A stretch of 64,000 nt of DNA from Vombatus ursinus (taxonomy: Eukaryota > Chordata > Mammalia > Diprotodontia > Vombatidae). The notes below the pieces were generated by a model. The model ran no database searches. It saw only the letters and a program-made list of their open reading frames with translations, and was not told the DNA's origin. Within the stretch, counting starts at the first letter, position 1; each line of letters starts with the position of its first letter. Position numbers and translations under genes: made by a program. Shown piece by piece: positions 32,673-42,214 of the stretch. The stretch is taken from the NCBI RefSeq assembly GCF_900497805.2, contig NW_020954585.1, forward strand, positions 44,675,631-44,739,630, in the 5' to 3' direction.

Positions 32673-32695
32673 TCTCTCTCTCTCTCTCTCTCTGT
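32671..32695 (+). repeat. (TC)n microsatellite
   Basis: About eleven CT repeats directly after the hAT-B right end. Confidence 0.95.
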
Positions 32696-32789
32696 GTCCC
32701 ACCACAGTCCTACTTGAATTCCATAGGCCAACCAAATTGGGTTATTCAGAGTGCCCTCCACATGTTTTCTTCTGTACCTATAATGGACT

Positions 32790-33062
32790 CAGTCTTCAGT
32801 TTCCTCTTCTATAAAATAAGAGGGTTGGACCCTCCATCTCTAAGCTCTGGGCATTTTCTCTGGCTGTCCCCCATATCTGGAATATTCTCTCTTCATCTCT
32901 GCTTCCTATCTTCTCTGGCTTCCTTCAAGTCCCAATCTAAAATCCCATGGTCTACTGGAAGCTTTAACCAACCCCTCTTAATTCTAGTGCCTTCCCTCAG
33001 TTAAGTATTTCCTATTTATCCTATATATAGCTTGTTTGTACATATTTGCTTGTTGTTAGACT
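32790..33062 (+). mobile_element. Ther-2 tail then L2 3' part
   Basis: 32790-32846 is a Ther-2 tail. 32847-33062 is a well-kept L2: 'gcattttctctggctgtccc', 'cttccttcaagtcccaatct', 'tagcttgtttgtacatattt'. Confidence 0.8.
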
Positions 33063-33182
33063 AGATCCATCCATCCATATATCTATGTATCTATCTCTCT
33101 GTCCTTCCATTCTTCCATCTGTCCATCCATCTGTCTGTCTTTTTGTCCACCCATCCATCGGTCCGTTCATCCGTCCATCCGT
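33060..33182 (+). repeat. (CCAT)n-type microsatellite
   Basis: Imperfect tandem tetramers (ccat, ctgt, ccgt variants) following the truncated L2 end. Confidence 0.9.
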
Positions 33183-33202
33183 GTCTGTATGCCTAAAGAC
33201 CT

Positions 33203-33463
33203 AAAGATAGGTCTTCCTATCTTGCCCTGTACAGGAGTTCATGGCTAGGTCCCACTCTGATTAGCACAGAAGCTTTGATCTGCTGTTTTCTAAATGGAGC
33301 CAGCTTGCCCCTCCTTTGGCAGTCTGCTAGTCCTTCCTGGAGTTAATTATATTAATATCTTAGTTTGGCTGCCTGGTTGGCTTAGCCTACTGTAACTCAG
33401 AGCTCCCAAGCTCAAGAACTCCACCAGCATCAGGAATTTCAGACATGTTCCACCATACCTGGC
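33203..33463 (-). pseudogene. 7SL (SRP) RNA pseudogene
   Basis: The plus strand reads like the reverse complement of 7SL RNA along nearly its whole length, in order: 'gataggtcttcctatcttgc' (7SL 3' end), ggtcccactctgattagcac, 'gatctgctgttttctaaatg', cccctcctttggcagtctg (S domain), then 'aactccaccagcatcaggaa' and 'ttccaccatacctggc' (5' Alu domain). About 261 bp against 300 in 7SL, with many substitutions and a deletion in the S domain, so a dead retrocopy. 7SL-derived SINEs of primates and rodents lack the S domain; this copy retains it. No poly(A) or TSD is visible. Confidence 0.82.
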
Positions 33464-33494
33464 TGCTCTTGTATGAAAGGGCTGTTATTTCAGC

Positions 33495-33590
33495 TGTATA
33501 GGAGACTCCTAGTGTGGAAACCCCCTCCATTCATCTATGACTCAACGTTTTAGAAAGCTGCTGAGAGCACTGAAAGGTTAAGGGACTCAG
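33495..33590 (-). mobile_element. CORE-SINE variant C, reverse, partial
   Basis: 'ggaaaccccctccattcatc', 'gagcactgaaaggttaaggg'. Same family as 39603-39830 and 60833-61062. Confidence 0.6.
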
Positions 33591-33784
33591 AGTAGGAGTT
33601 TTCATGCCAGGGGCAAGCATCACAAACTATGCCAGGGGACATTTGGTCCAGGAAGATGCTGTGTCATCTCTCAGTCATGTAATCAAGTCATTGTAAAAAT
33701 TGGGTTTAGCTACAGCAGGGCACACAGGTCCCTGCTTTCAGGGTGATTACTGTCTGGCCTGGGACATGAAACTAACACATATGT
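33591..33784. other. Unique spacer
   Basis: No feature recognised. Confidence 0.4.
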
Positions 33785-34045
33785 AATCACCAAATGTTGG
33801 AACTGGGAGGAATCCTAGAGACCAGCCAATCTAAGTCCCCTCATTTTACAAGGAGAGAAACTGAGTCCCCAGAGAGAGAAAGGGACTGGCCTAAGGTCTT
33901 GCAGCTAATTAGTGACAGACAGATCTGCTGTCCAACTCTCCTTCCATTGTACTTTGCTTTTCTTTTTGTGTCCCCAGGCTTAGCATTGTGCTCAGTACAT
34001 CATAAGCACTTAATGAGTGCCTTTTCATTCATTCATTCATGAATC
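33785..34045. mobile_element. Ther-2 (reverse) then L2 3' end (forward)
   Basis: 33785-33955 reversed Ther-2 ('aatgttggaactgggaggaa'). 33956-34045 L2 terminus with (TTCA)n end. Confidence 0.7.
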
Positions 34046-34740
34046 AAATTAGTGGACATCACAGTGGCCATTAGTATATTCGGGGCCAGCTTTAAGAGCA
34101 ATAGGTGTTTGGAAAAGGAAGAGTTCAGCGGAAGCTGAAGCGATCTGGCATGACTTGATGAAGAAAGTGGGACTTCAGCTGGGCCCAGCGATGCCGTGAC
34201 ATCTAATGACCTTTGGGTCAGACTCGTGCTCTGCCAAAGCCTATATCCGGCCCCCTGTCCTCTTTCCCGCACCCCCTAGGGGAGGTTGGTTTGACTAAGT
34301 TGACCTATCTCTGACCCACATTGCCTTCAGTCATTCCTGTCCCCTCCGGGTGGCCCCACTCCGGAGCCTCCCCGAGCATCCATGTTCCTATGTCCAAAAT
34401 AGCCCAGCTTAGATTCCATCACAATAGGTCAGCAGCCCGGCTTGGATGCTGCCCTTGAACCTGGTGATGCTCTTGAAATTGACGTGGGTTTTGTTCCAGG
34501 AATGGGGGAAGGGAAAGGGAGGGACATGGCATGTGCAGTTGCAGAATGTTCAGGGCCTTGTAGGGATGGGGCAACAGATCTTTCCCTCCCCTTCACCCTC
34601 CACCCTTCACTCCTGGCCAAAATAAATGCTGTGGGAAGAAAAGGCCCGGGCCTGGGGCCAAGTAAGGGGAAGACGATCCTGAATCCTGCAGTTTTGAAGG
34701 AAAGGGGTATCTGGTTCCTCGCTGATAGCAACAGAGGGCA
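34046..34740. other. Unique block
   Basis: About 700 bp unique and relatively GC-rich. A 130-codon plus frame (34442-34834) runs into a SINE, so it is not a gene. No splice or domain evidence. Confidence 0.5.
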
Positions 34741-35275
34741 GATTCTGTGGAGTCAGGATCTGGATTCAAATTCCACTTCTGCTACATATTATGTGATGTT
34801 GGGCAAAGCGTCAGACCTCTCCTCTGGCCATTAGTTTCCTCTATAAATGGAGGCAGTTATCCATAAGGCCCTTGTCCACTCCCAAGCCTATGCTCCCATG
34901 ATGCTTTGCTGGAGTAAAAAGAGCCCTGGACCTAACAAGGAGACCAGGTTTGAGCTTAGTTAGACACAAGTTCTTTCTGAGACTGTGTTCTTCTGGTTCA
35001 GGGGTGGGGAACCTGCAGCCTTGAGGTCACTTGTGGCCCTCTAAGTCCTCAAGTGCGGCCCTCTGACTGAATCCAAACTTCCCAGAACAAATCCCCTTAA
35101 TAAAAGGATTTGCCCTGTAAAACTTGGACTCAGTCCAAAGGCTGCACCCGAGGACCTAGAAGGCCACACGTGCCCTCAAGGCCACAGGTCCCCCACCCGT
35201 GTTGGGTAATGAGTCTGGACTAGATTATCTCTACAAGCCTTTAAAACTCTAAATTCCATGAACCTGAGATCCTGA
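34741..35275 (+). mobile_element. Two Ther-2 SINEs, second hosting a MITE
   Basis: 34741-34902 is one Ther-2. A second runs 34911-34998 and resumes at 35202-35275 ('gtctggactagattatctct') on the far side of the foldback MITE. Confidence 0.75.
34999..35201. mobile_element. Foldback hAT-type MITE (family M), complete
   Basis: 203 bp that is inverted-repetitive almost throughout. The left arm caggggtggggaacctg...gtggccctctaagtcctcaa pairs with the reverse complement of the right arm ...gaggacctagaaggccacac...cccacccgtg over about 88 bp. The centre (aaatccccttaataaaagga plus ttt) is itself a small hairpin. CA...TG ends suggest hAT. Partial copies lie at 15886-15968 and 21503-21622. No coding capacity. 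Confidence 0.82.
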
Positions 35276-35304
35276 GACCCAGCTCTTCCACTTCTACAAA
35301 CATT

Positions 35305-35442
35305 CAATTCCATTTAGCAGATACTAATTAAGCACCTATTTATTATGTGTAGGACTCTGTGCTAATCAGCTGTGGAATAGTCTCTTCTCCATTCTGAGCC
35401 TTGGTTTCTCCACGTGTAAATTGGGGATTTTGGAATCCATCA
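35305..35442. mobile_element. L2 end (reverse) and Ther-2 piece (forward)
   Basis: 35305-35370 reversed L2 terminus ('cctatttattatgtgtagga'). 35371-35442 forward Ther-2 middle ('ctgagccttggtttctccac') that the hAT-A interrupts. Confidence 0.6.
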
Positions 35443-36181
35443 GTGGTTCTTAACTTTTTTAAGTTTCTCCATTGGATTGTAAGCTCTTTGAGGGCAGAGA
35501 CTGTCTTTTGCCTCTTTTTGTATCCCCAGCACTTAACGCAGTATCTGGCACATAGTAAATGCTTAATAAACGTTTGTTAATTGATTGGTTATTGATTGAC
35601 TTTTTTGTGTTGTGGACCCCTTTGGCAGTCTGGTGAAGCCAATGAACCCCTTCCCAGAATAATGTTTTTATTTTAACTTGTTTTCTCATCAGTTATTGCA
35701 AGTTATTGCAGTGGTCCATTACAAAAGGCGATCAGGGTCTGAACCAGGGTTGTGGTTGTATGAATAGAGACAAGGCAACATTATGAGAGACGTGAAGATA
35801 GAAACAACACGATTTGGCAATGGATTGGACATATGGGATGAGAGGGATCACAGATGATACTGAAACTCTAAAGCTGGGTGACTAATGATGATGGAGACCC
35901 CTCTGTAGCCTTTGATACTCTTGACCACCTGCTGGATACTTTCTCTTCTCTGGGTTTTTGTTACTTCTCTCACTTAGTTATCCTCCTGCGTCTCTGCCCA
36001 CTCCTTCTCAGGTATCTTTGCTGGATTTTCATCCGTGTGGTTTCCCTCAAGCTTCTGCAATGGGCTGTCTTCAGAATAATGCTTTTAAATGAATAAAATA
36101 AAATATAAGGATTAAAAGGAAACCAATAGCACTGTAAAAGTTTGGAAATAAAAACAAGTTGACAGAAGGGAGGGTAAAAAT
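35443..36181 (+). mobile_element. hAT-A element with two LINE insertions
   Basis: hAT-A from cagtggttcttaac (35443 region) to 'gtaaaaatccctg' (36181). Interior pieces: 35593-35670 and 36072-36181. An L2 3' end (35460-35592) and an inverted L2 block (35671-36071) are inserted. Flanks gaatccat / gactaaat lie in Ther-2 sequence and represent an old 8-bp target duplication of gactagat. Confidence 0.72.
35671..36071. mobile_element. Inverted L2 insertion in hAT-A
   Basis: 35711-35895 is L2 in reverse ('agttattgcagtggtccatt', 'tgggtgactaatgatgatgg'). 35896-36070 is L2 RT region forward ('gtagcctttgatactcttga', 'cttctcaggtatctttgctg'). Flanking duplicates cagaataatgttttta (35655-35670) and cagaataatgctttta (36072-36087) mark one insertion event. 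Confidence 0.7.
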
Positions 36182-36240
36182 CCCTGGACTAAATAATCTT
36201 TAGGATCTTTTCCAGCTCTAACTTTTTATGAATCTGTGAT
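36182..36240 (+). mobile_element. Ther-2 tail
   Basis: 'gactaaataatctttaggat', 'cttttccagctctaac': continuation of the Ther-2 interrupted at 35443. Confidence 0.7.
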
Positions 36241-36520
36241 TCCTTGCAGGCGATGCTAGTATAAGAGGCACTTAGGAGGAGAAGTGTGAAGGAAGAGGGG
36301 AATTTTGATGGAGAAGTCAGAGGAGGAAGAGGGCATCAAAATACCCAGCTCAGGTCCTCTGTCATTAGAATCAGTCAATAAGCATTTATTAAGTGCCTAC
36401 TGTATGTCTCTAAGTGCTGGGGATACAAAGAAACGCAAAAACAGCCTCTGCCCTCAAGAAGCTCACAGTCTAATTCGGGAGACAATGTGCAAACAGCTCA
36501 GTACAAACAAGACATAGAGG

Positions 36521-36775
36521 GGTTGTTCAGTCGTTTGAATTATGTACGACTCTTTGTGACCCCATCTGGGGTGTTCTTGGCAAAGATCCTGGAGTGGTTT
36601 GCCATTTCCTTCTCCAGCTCATTTTACAGATGAAGAAACGGAGGCAAACAGGGTTAAGTGACTTGCCCAGAGTCACACAAAGAGATGCTAGTAAGCATCT
36701 GAGGCCAGATTTGAACTCAGGATGTCTTCCTGACTCCAGGCCTGGTATTCTATACGCTGGGCTACCTACCTGCCC
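36521..36775 (-). mobile_element. Mar-1 CORE-SINE, reverse
   Basis: Complete from ggttgttcagtcg to 'gctacctacctgccc'. Confidence 0.92.
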
Positions 36776-36910
36776 TCTAAAAGAGAGAAGATATAGATAG
36801 ATAAATAGATAGATACATAAACAGACATATATTTATATGTCATCACTGTCAAGGAATCACAGATTCATAAAAAGTTAGAGCTGGAAAAGAGCCTAAAGAT
36901 TTACTTAGTC

Positions 36911-37080
36911 CAGGGGTTTTTACCCTTGTGTTTATGAACTTAAAAAAAACCTCACAACTATTTCAATATTGAAATACTGGTTTCCTTTGAAATCCTTGTA
37001 TTTTATTGTAATAATTTAAAAATATTATTTTGAGAAGGGGTCCATTGGCTTTACCAGACTGCCAAAGGGGTACACAACAT
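36911..37080 (-). mobile_element. hAT-A element, reverse, in Ther-2
   Basis: 'caggggtttttacccttgtg', 'atttcaatattgaaatactg', 'ggctttaccagactgccaaa'. It abuts Ther-2 sequence ending acttagtc, the same target site used by three other hAT copies here. Confidence 0.75.
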
Positions 37081-37245
37081 AAATATATAAATAATTTGCA
37101 CATGTATATGTGTATGTGTGTATATATATATATACACACATAATGTACATATTGTGTATATATTGCATATGTGTGTGCTTATACACACATACACATACTA
37201 TATATATACATATATATATTTATATACACACACATATAGTATAAC
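37081..37245. repeat. TA/TG/CA-rich simple repeat
   Basis: Alternating (TA)n, (TG)n and (CA)n runs, strongly self-complementary. Confidence 0.9.
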
Positions 37246-37440
37246 TTGGAGGTAATCTCAGAGAGACAGCACAAAAAGTTCAGGAATGCAGCAGGGGAAA
37301 CCAGGAAAGGCTTCTTGCAGAAAGTATGGGATCTGACCTGAGTCCTGCATGAGGCCAGGGGAGCCACAGACCAGGCCAAGTTATAGAAAGAGGGAGCATA
37401 GGTGAGAAAGCTTCAGGGAAAGCCCAGGGAACCAGGTTGA

Positions 37441-38164
37441 AGGCAGACAAATCGATAGACTTGCCCAATGGGCTGTACCCGCATGAGCCCCATCCCTCTT
37501 GTTCACCCCATCCCTCTTGTTCACCCCACCACCCAGCTCCTAAGGTGGTAAGGCCCAGATGGCTCAGGACAGGTTCTCCCCATCCTCTCCAGCCAGCATC
37601 CAGTCTATTTTCAGGCAGACAGACCTGTGCCCTCACTGTAGGGGCTCTCATTGAAATGCTGACATTTATCTTATTGTGGGGACTTTCTCAAATAACAGCG
37701 TTCCATCCCAGGGAAATGAAGGCCAGCCCCCCTGCTGACTGCAAGAGGGAGAAAAGTGTGATGCTAATGGAGAAGGAGCAACATTTTAATGAGAAGCCAG
37801 AGCCAAGGAGGGCTCGAGACCCCTGCCTACTGCTTTCTGTCCTTGTTCTGGCCAGCACCCTGGCTGTGATTGGGCCACTGGGACAAAGGTGGCTTTCCCT
37901 TTAAGACAGATCCTGAATCCTGGTCCTGGGGAGTGAAGTTATAGATATGCCCAAAGGACCTCACTGAAATCATTCAGGGATGAATCAGGAATCTAGAATG
38001 TTCTTGGGGCTCTAAGTCCTCCACTCCTGAGTCACTCCCTCTTCCCTCACCCCCCAGGAAGCCAGAGCATTTTCCTTCCCCCAGTTCTCAGGAGACATTC
38101 TGAAGGCAGTTCTACCTTTCTTCTGCCAGCACCTTTTCTGTAAAATGACAGTATTGAACTAGGT
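37441..38164. other. Unique block
   Basis: About 725 bp unique, with a short direct duplication (catccctcttgttcacccc twice, 37490-37525). An open frame of 155 codons (37437-37904) has no recognisable domain. 37640-37760 looks like possible conserved noncoding DNA ('gaaatgctgacatttatctt'). Unproven. Confidence 0.45.
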
Positions 38165-38412
38165 CTCTTTGGTTCCTTCCCAGGTGGCTACTTTGTTCTA
38201 GGGGCCCCTCCAGCTCTGATGTTCTGTTTCTAAGGCCCCTCCCAGCCCTGGACATCCCATGTTCTAAGGTCCGTTTCACCTCTGATGTTTTATGTTCTCA
38301 TCTAAAGTCCTTTTCAACACTGACATTCTGTTTTATGTTCTAAGTTTCTTCCCTTCCCAATAATACTAACATTCTGTGTTCTAAGGTCATTTCCAGTTCT
38401 GACAATCCATAA
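38165..38412 (+). repeat. Second CR1/L3-end minisatellite
   Basis: About seven units like 'ggcccctcccagccctggac' and atgttctaaggtc, homologous to the units at 23791-24920. Confidence 0.65.
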
Positions 38413-38417
38413 ACAAT

Positions 38418-38418
<1 letters not shown>

Positions 38419-38464
<46 letters not shown>
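38419..38464 (+). repeat. (TG)n microsatellite, ~23 repeats
   Basis: Pure GT run; potential Z-DNA former and polymorphic marker. Confidence 0.97.
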
Positions 38465-38468
<4 letters not shown>

Positions 38469-39190
38469 CCTTATTATGTACAGGCTTGATGGAGGAAGGA
38501 GGTCCTCTGATTTGTTTGGGAGGACTCCCTGGAGGAAACAGGCATGGTGCCCCCTTGGCAACAGGAAGGAGTGGTAGGGCAGGAGTTTGGGGGAGCAGTT
38601 ACAGAACCAGGAACTTTGAAGGCCCAGGGCCTTACTGATAGCAGGAAGCTCTTTGCAACAGTTGAGAGGACCCATTCCAGCTTCCTCCTGACTCTATATC
38701 CTCTTCCAACTGGGTAAAAGACAGGTAATGCGTGGGCCCTACCTGCCCCCTCCAGCCTTCCCTTCTTCCATTCTGTGGCAGCCCCTTCACCCTCATCACC
38801 TTCCTCCTTTGGGATTAGGCCTGGAGTTACTTTTGTGTTTCCACGTTCATCCCCATGAGAATTCTCTACACCCAAATAAAGTCATATGTACGAAATGGAA
38901 AAAAAAAAGTTGACTATATATTTTCCCTGATTATGTCATTCAGTACCACCCTGGCAGTGATGGAGGTGAAAGGGGTGGGTGCAGCTTGGGTTGGAGAGTG
39001 GGAAAGGGTTAGTGTCCAGACGTTCCCAAGGCCTGCCCCTCACCTCTAGGCAGAGTCCCGTCATGGAAAAAAAAAAAGAAAAAGATGAGGTGCTGTACTA
39101 TAACTGGGGATGGAAGGGGGCGGGGTGGGAAGGGGAGAGAAGGTGTTTCCCAAGGATACAGGAGGCTCAGCGGTCAGAGAGAACTCTCAG
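38465..39190. other. Unique block with 3'-end-like signal
   Basis: About 725 bp unique. AATAAA at 38876-38881 is followed 18 bases later by a ten-base A run (38900-38909). This is what a retrocopy or a gene 3' end would leave. I cannot identify a parent transcript and see no duplication around it. Confidence 0.4.
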
Positions 39191-39197
39191 AGAGAAT

Positions 39198-39600
39198 GGC
39201 CTTTGGTTGTCCTTCCAATTCTCGTCCTCCCTGATCTCTCTGTGGCTTTGACTCTATTGAGCATTCCCCCTGTTCTGCCTTTTCTCTGCCCTCTCCATCA
39301 GACAGCACGCTCTCCTGTTTCTCTTCCTGTCTCTCCACCTGCCCCACAAATGTGTCTGATACCCTTCCACATCAGTATTTTCACTTATGTTGCTCCCTAC
39401 ATCTCCAATGCCCTCCCTCACCCTCGTCTTTACCTATTGAGTCCCTACCTAATCCTTTAACATCCTGCTTCCTCTAGGAAGGCTTCCTTGATCACTCCCC
39501 CAGTGGATAAAAACATGGCACATGGTTTTGCTCCTTTCTGAGGTCCCTCTCAGGTAATTTTGTGTGTCATCAACCTCAGTTTGTATCTGATTGCCCCCAT
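39198..39600 (+). mobile_element. L2 LINE fragments
   Basis: 'tctctgtggctttgactcta' (RT region) fused to 'gaaggcttccttgatcactc' (3' part), so it has an internal deletion. Confidence 0.65.
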
Positions 39601-39602
39601 AA

Positions 39603-39830
39603 CTAGTGAGGCAGGGTGGTACAGTGGATAGTAAGCTGACCTTGAAGCCAGGAAGATACAAGTTCAGATCTAGCCAGGATGCGTACTGGCTGTGTGACCT
39701 AGAGCAGCACTCTTAGACTATACATTTCAGACAAAGTGCTCGGCCTGCATTGGTAGAGGGAGTTTCCCCTTCTGGGCTTTCTCTATACCAAAGAAATCAC
39801 AAGCAAAGTCCCTTTCCCCTAACTCCGTAA
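39603..39830 (+). mobile_element. CORE-SINE variant C
   Basis: Forward: 'ggcagggtggtacagtggat', 'actcttagactatacatttc', 'ctgcattggtagagggagtt', 'ctataccaaagaaatcac'. Distinct 3' half shared by 33495, 41925, 60833 and 63343. Confidence 0.7.
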
Positions 39831-40154
39831 CAGAAAGTGATTGTTTCTTATCTAAATTTTTTATTGCCTCTGGCACCTGTCTGCTGTAAAGCACAATGCT
39901 AAAAATTAAAAAAAAATTAATGAATGATGACCCTGAGGGCCCATCATATCCAAAGTACCTTCTGGATCATCACAGAAAAATGAAATTCTATACAGTATGG
40001 TCTGAGGGTACACCGTGTTCTGTTGTTTTCGAGTGAGGAACTGGTAATCTACTTAATGCCAATTACAAAGCATTTTCCTACCTCCAAGGCTTACCCAGTT
40101 GGGCCCTGAAATATGGTTCCTTAAGTTGGTTAAGGCAGCTGTGGCAGACATAAT
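39831..40154. other. Unique block
   Basis: About 320 bp, AT-rich at 39890-39925. Nothing recognised. Confidence 0.45.
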
Positions 40155-40570
40155 AGATAGAGCCAGAGCTGTGCTGATAAGTATTTAACAACCAACTCTC
40201 TGAAAATGTAATACAACACTTTTAAATTTAATCTGCATTATTGACATCTTATCCATCACTTTCTTAAGTCTAGGTAATTAACAAAACAATGACTCAAGCC
40301 AGGATTTGTAACCTTTGCTGATTTTTTTTTTTAAGGCAATTGGGGTTAAGTGACTTGCTCAGGGTCACAAAGCTAATAAGTGTCAAGCGTTTGGTCTGAG
40401 GCGGGATTTGAACTCAGTTCCTCCTGACTTCAGGGCCGGTGCTCTATCCACTGCGCCACCTAACTGCCCCTATTTTTGCTCATTTTTGAGGTGTAAAAGC
40501 TCACACTAAAAATTTAACAATCGACTGTCTCCAGCTAGTATGAGTTGACTCCAGGACAACTCTAATAGAG
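40155..40570 (+). mobile_element. hAT-B element hosting MAR1
   Basis: 'gataagtatttaacaaccaa', 'cttaagtctaggtaattaac', then after the SINE 'gaggtgtaaaagctcacact' and 'gttgactccaggacaac'. Confidence 0.75.
40327..40474 (-). mobile_element. Short MAR1 SINE with 13-bp TSD, reverse
   Basis: Reversed short MAR1 with T-run, flanked by tttgctgattttt (40314-40326) and tttgctcattttt (40475-40487). Confidence 0.94.
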
Positions 40571-40850
40571 CCAGTCTCAGAGTCAAGAAAACCTGGGTTC
40601 AAATTCTGCCTCTGGCATATACTGACTGTGTGTGATCATGTACAAGTAAGTCACTGAACTTCTGGATGCTCTCCAGTAGCGTCAAATTCAATGAGAAACA
40701 GATCTCTACAGGTGGCTTACTGACTTAGAAAACCACAAATTAACATTATCTATGTTATATTGTATTTATATCTATTTTGTTAAACATTTTCTTATTATTT
40801 TTAATCGGGAGTTTTGTGACTTGCTAGGCTGTGGGAGTTTGACATCTCTG
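40568..40850 (+). mobile_element. MIR head then hAT-D element
   Basis: 40568-40673 forward MIR/Ther. 40674-40850 hAT-D: left end cagtagcgtcaaattc, right end whose complement is cagagatgtcaaactcc, about 177 bp. Confidence 0.65.
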
Positions 40851-41027
40851 CTCTGGGCACCTGACTCTGAGCTGCCAATCAATCAGCACACATTATTAAG
40901 TGTCTGCGATGTTCCAGGCACTGTATTGGGCATTGGGTATATACAGACACAAATGAACCCACCCTCAAAGAGCTTACATTCTATTTAGGGAGAAGATTTG
41001 TGCAACTATTAGTATATTGAAAATATA

Positions 41028-41187
41028 GGGGCAGCTAGGTGGTGCAGTGGACAGAGCACTGGCCCTGGAGTCAGGAGGAGCTGAGTTCAAATCTGGCCTC
41101 AGACCAAACACTTGACACGTACTAGCTGTGTGACCCTGGGCGAGTCACTTAATCTCCATTGCCTCACCAAAAAAAAAAGAAAAAAAA
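41028..41187 (+). mobile_element. Short MAR1 SINE
   Basis: Complete forward short MAR1 ('ggggcagctaggtggtgcag' to A-rich tail). Confidence 0.93.
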
Positions 41188-41432
41188 GTATATACAAAGT
41201 AATTGAGGGCAGAGATGACACTAGCAGCTGGGGAATCAGGAACAACTGTAGAAAGTAACTTTTTGAAGGGGAAAAATGTTCTGAGAGGCAGAGGTGAGAG
41301 TCCTGTAGGCATGGAGCACAGCTAGGCATGGAGGTGGAAGTCTGAGTGTTGCTATTCGTGAGGAACAGCAAGAAGGCCAGATTGGCTAGAGCACGGAATG
41401 GAGGAAAAAGAAAAATGTTATGATAATAACAA

Positions 41433-41688
41433 TAATAATAATCATAGCAAGCATTTATATAGTACCTTGAGTTTTGCAAAGCACTTTAAAAGGATTATTT
41501 TTAATACTTCACAACAACCCTAGGAGGTAGGTGCTATTATCTTAATTTTGAAGATTTGGCAGATAGTGGCTAAGTGACTTGGACAGGGTCTCACACAGGT
41601 AAATAAGTGTCTTAGGGAACATTCAAACTGAGGTCTTGCCAACTCCAGGTCCAGTACTCCACCTACTATGCCATCTAACTGCCTTGCT
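41433..41688 (-). mobile_element. MIR SINE, reverse
   Basis: 'agcatttatatagtaccttg', 'cacaacaaccctaggaggta', 'cttgccaactccaggtccag', 'gccatctaactgccttg'. Confidence 0.8.
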
Positions 41689-41924
41689 ATAACAGGGTTG
41701 GGAAGGTCTGTTTGTTGCAAAGGGCCTGAAAAGCCAAACAGATAAGTTTATTATATTATATATGTTATATATTATAGAAGCAATTGGGAGGCCTTGTAGT
41801 TTACCGAGTAGGGGAGTGACATGGTCAGGCCTATACTTTAGGAAAGTCACTTTAAGAACTGTGTGAAAGGTAGATTAAAATGGGAAGAGGTGAGGCAGGA
41901 AAATCAGCCCAGCACCAGAGAAGA

Positions 41925-42005
41925 TGCTGATTTGCATGGGCAGATGGAGTTTTCTCATTGGAAGTTCCTTATGTCAATGAAATCTCAAGTCCACTACCCA
42001 AAAAG
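41925..42005 (+). mobile_element. CORE-SINE variant C, 3' piece
   Basis: 'gcagatggagttttctcatt', 'gtcaatgaaatctcaagtcc'. Its head is missing. Confidence 0.6.
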
Positions 42006-42009
42006 GGGG

Positions 42010-42214
42010 TAGGGTGATTTCATTCATTTGAGGGGCTAGGACACTCCATTGGTGCAGTGAGATGAGCAGGGGAGGGGCCGTTTCTGAGACTCTCCTTCCT
42101 CACCCTCTTAACATCTTCTCCTCTTCCAGGCCCTCCTGTGATGATGTCCCCTAGCCCTGCTCCCCTGGATCTTGGTGGCACAAGCCCAGTATTTTCTAGG
42201 GATTTTCCTCAAGT
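42010..42214. other. Unique block with splice-acceptor-like site
   Basis: A long pyrimidine tract and AG (cttctcctcttccag, ending 42129) precede an open frame starting PPVMMSPSPAPLDLGGTSPV that runs into an L2. Sequence resembles a 3' splice site; no matching donor or known protein is seen. Confidence 0.3.

Larger units (their letters stand above)
36368..37440 (-). mobile_element. L2 LINE, reverse, interrupted
   Basis: Reversed L2 3' part 36368-36520 ('aagcatttattaagtgccta') and 37248-37440 ('aaaggcttcttgcagaaagt'). Between: Mar-1, a Ther-2 head (36855-36910), hAT-A and a TA/TG-rich microsatellite. Confidence 0.72.
40878..41905 (-). mobile_element. L2 LINE, reverse, with MAR1 and MIR inside
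   Basis: Reversed L2 pieces 40878-41020, 41188-41405 ('aggaacagcaagaaggccag') and 41692-41905 ('gagtaggggagtgacatggt') in collinear order. Confidence 0.78.

Noticed and set aside
38419-38464. Cys-Val repeat protein read from (TG)n
   Set aside because: Translation of a dinucleotide microsatellite.
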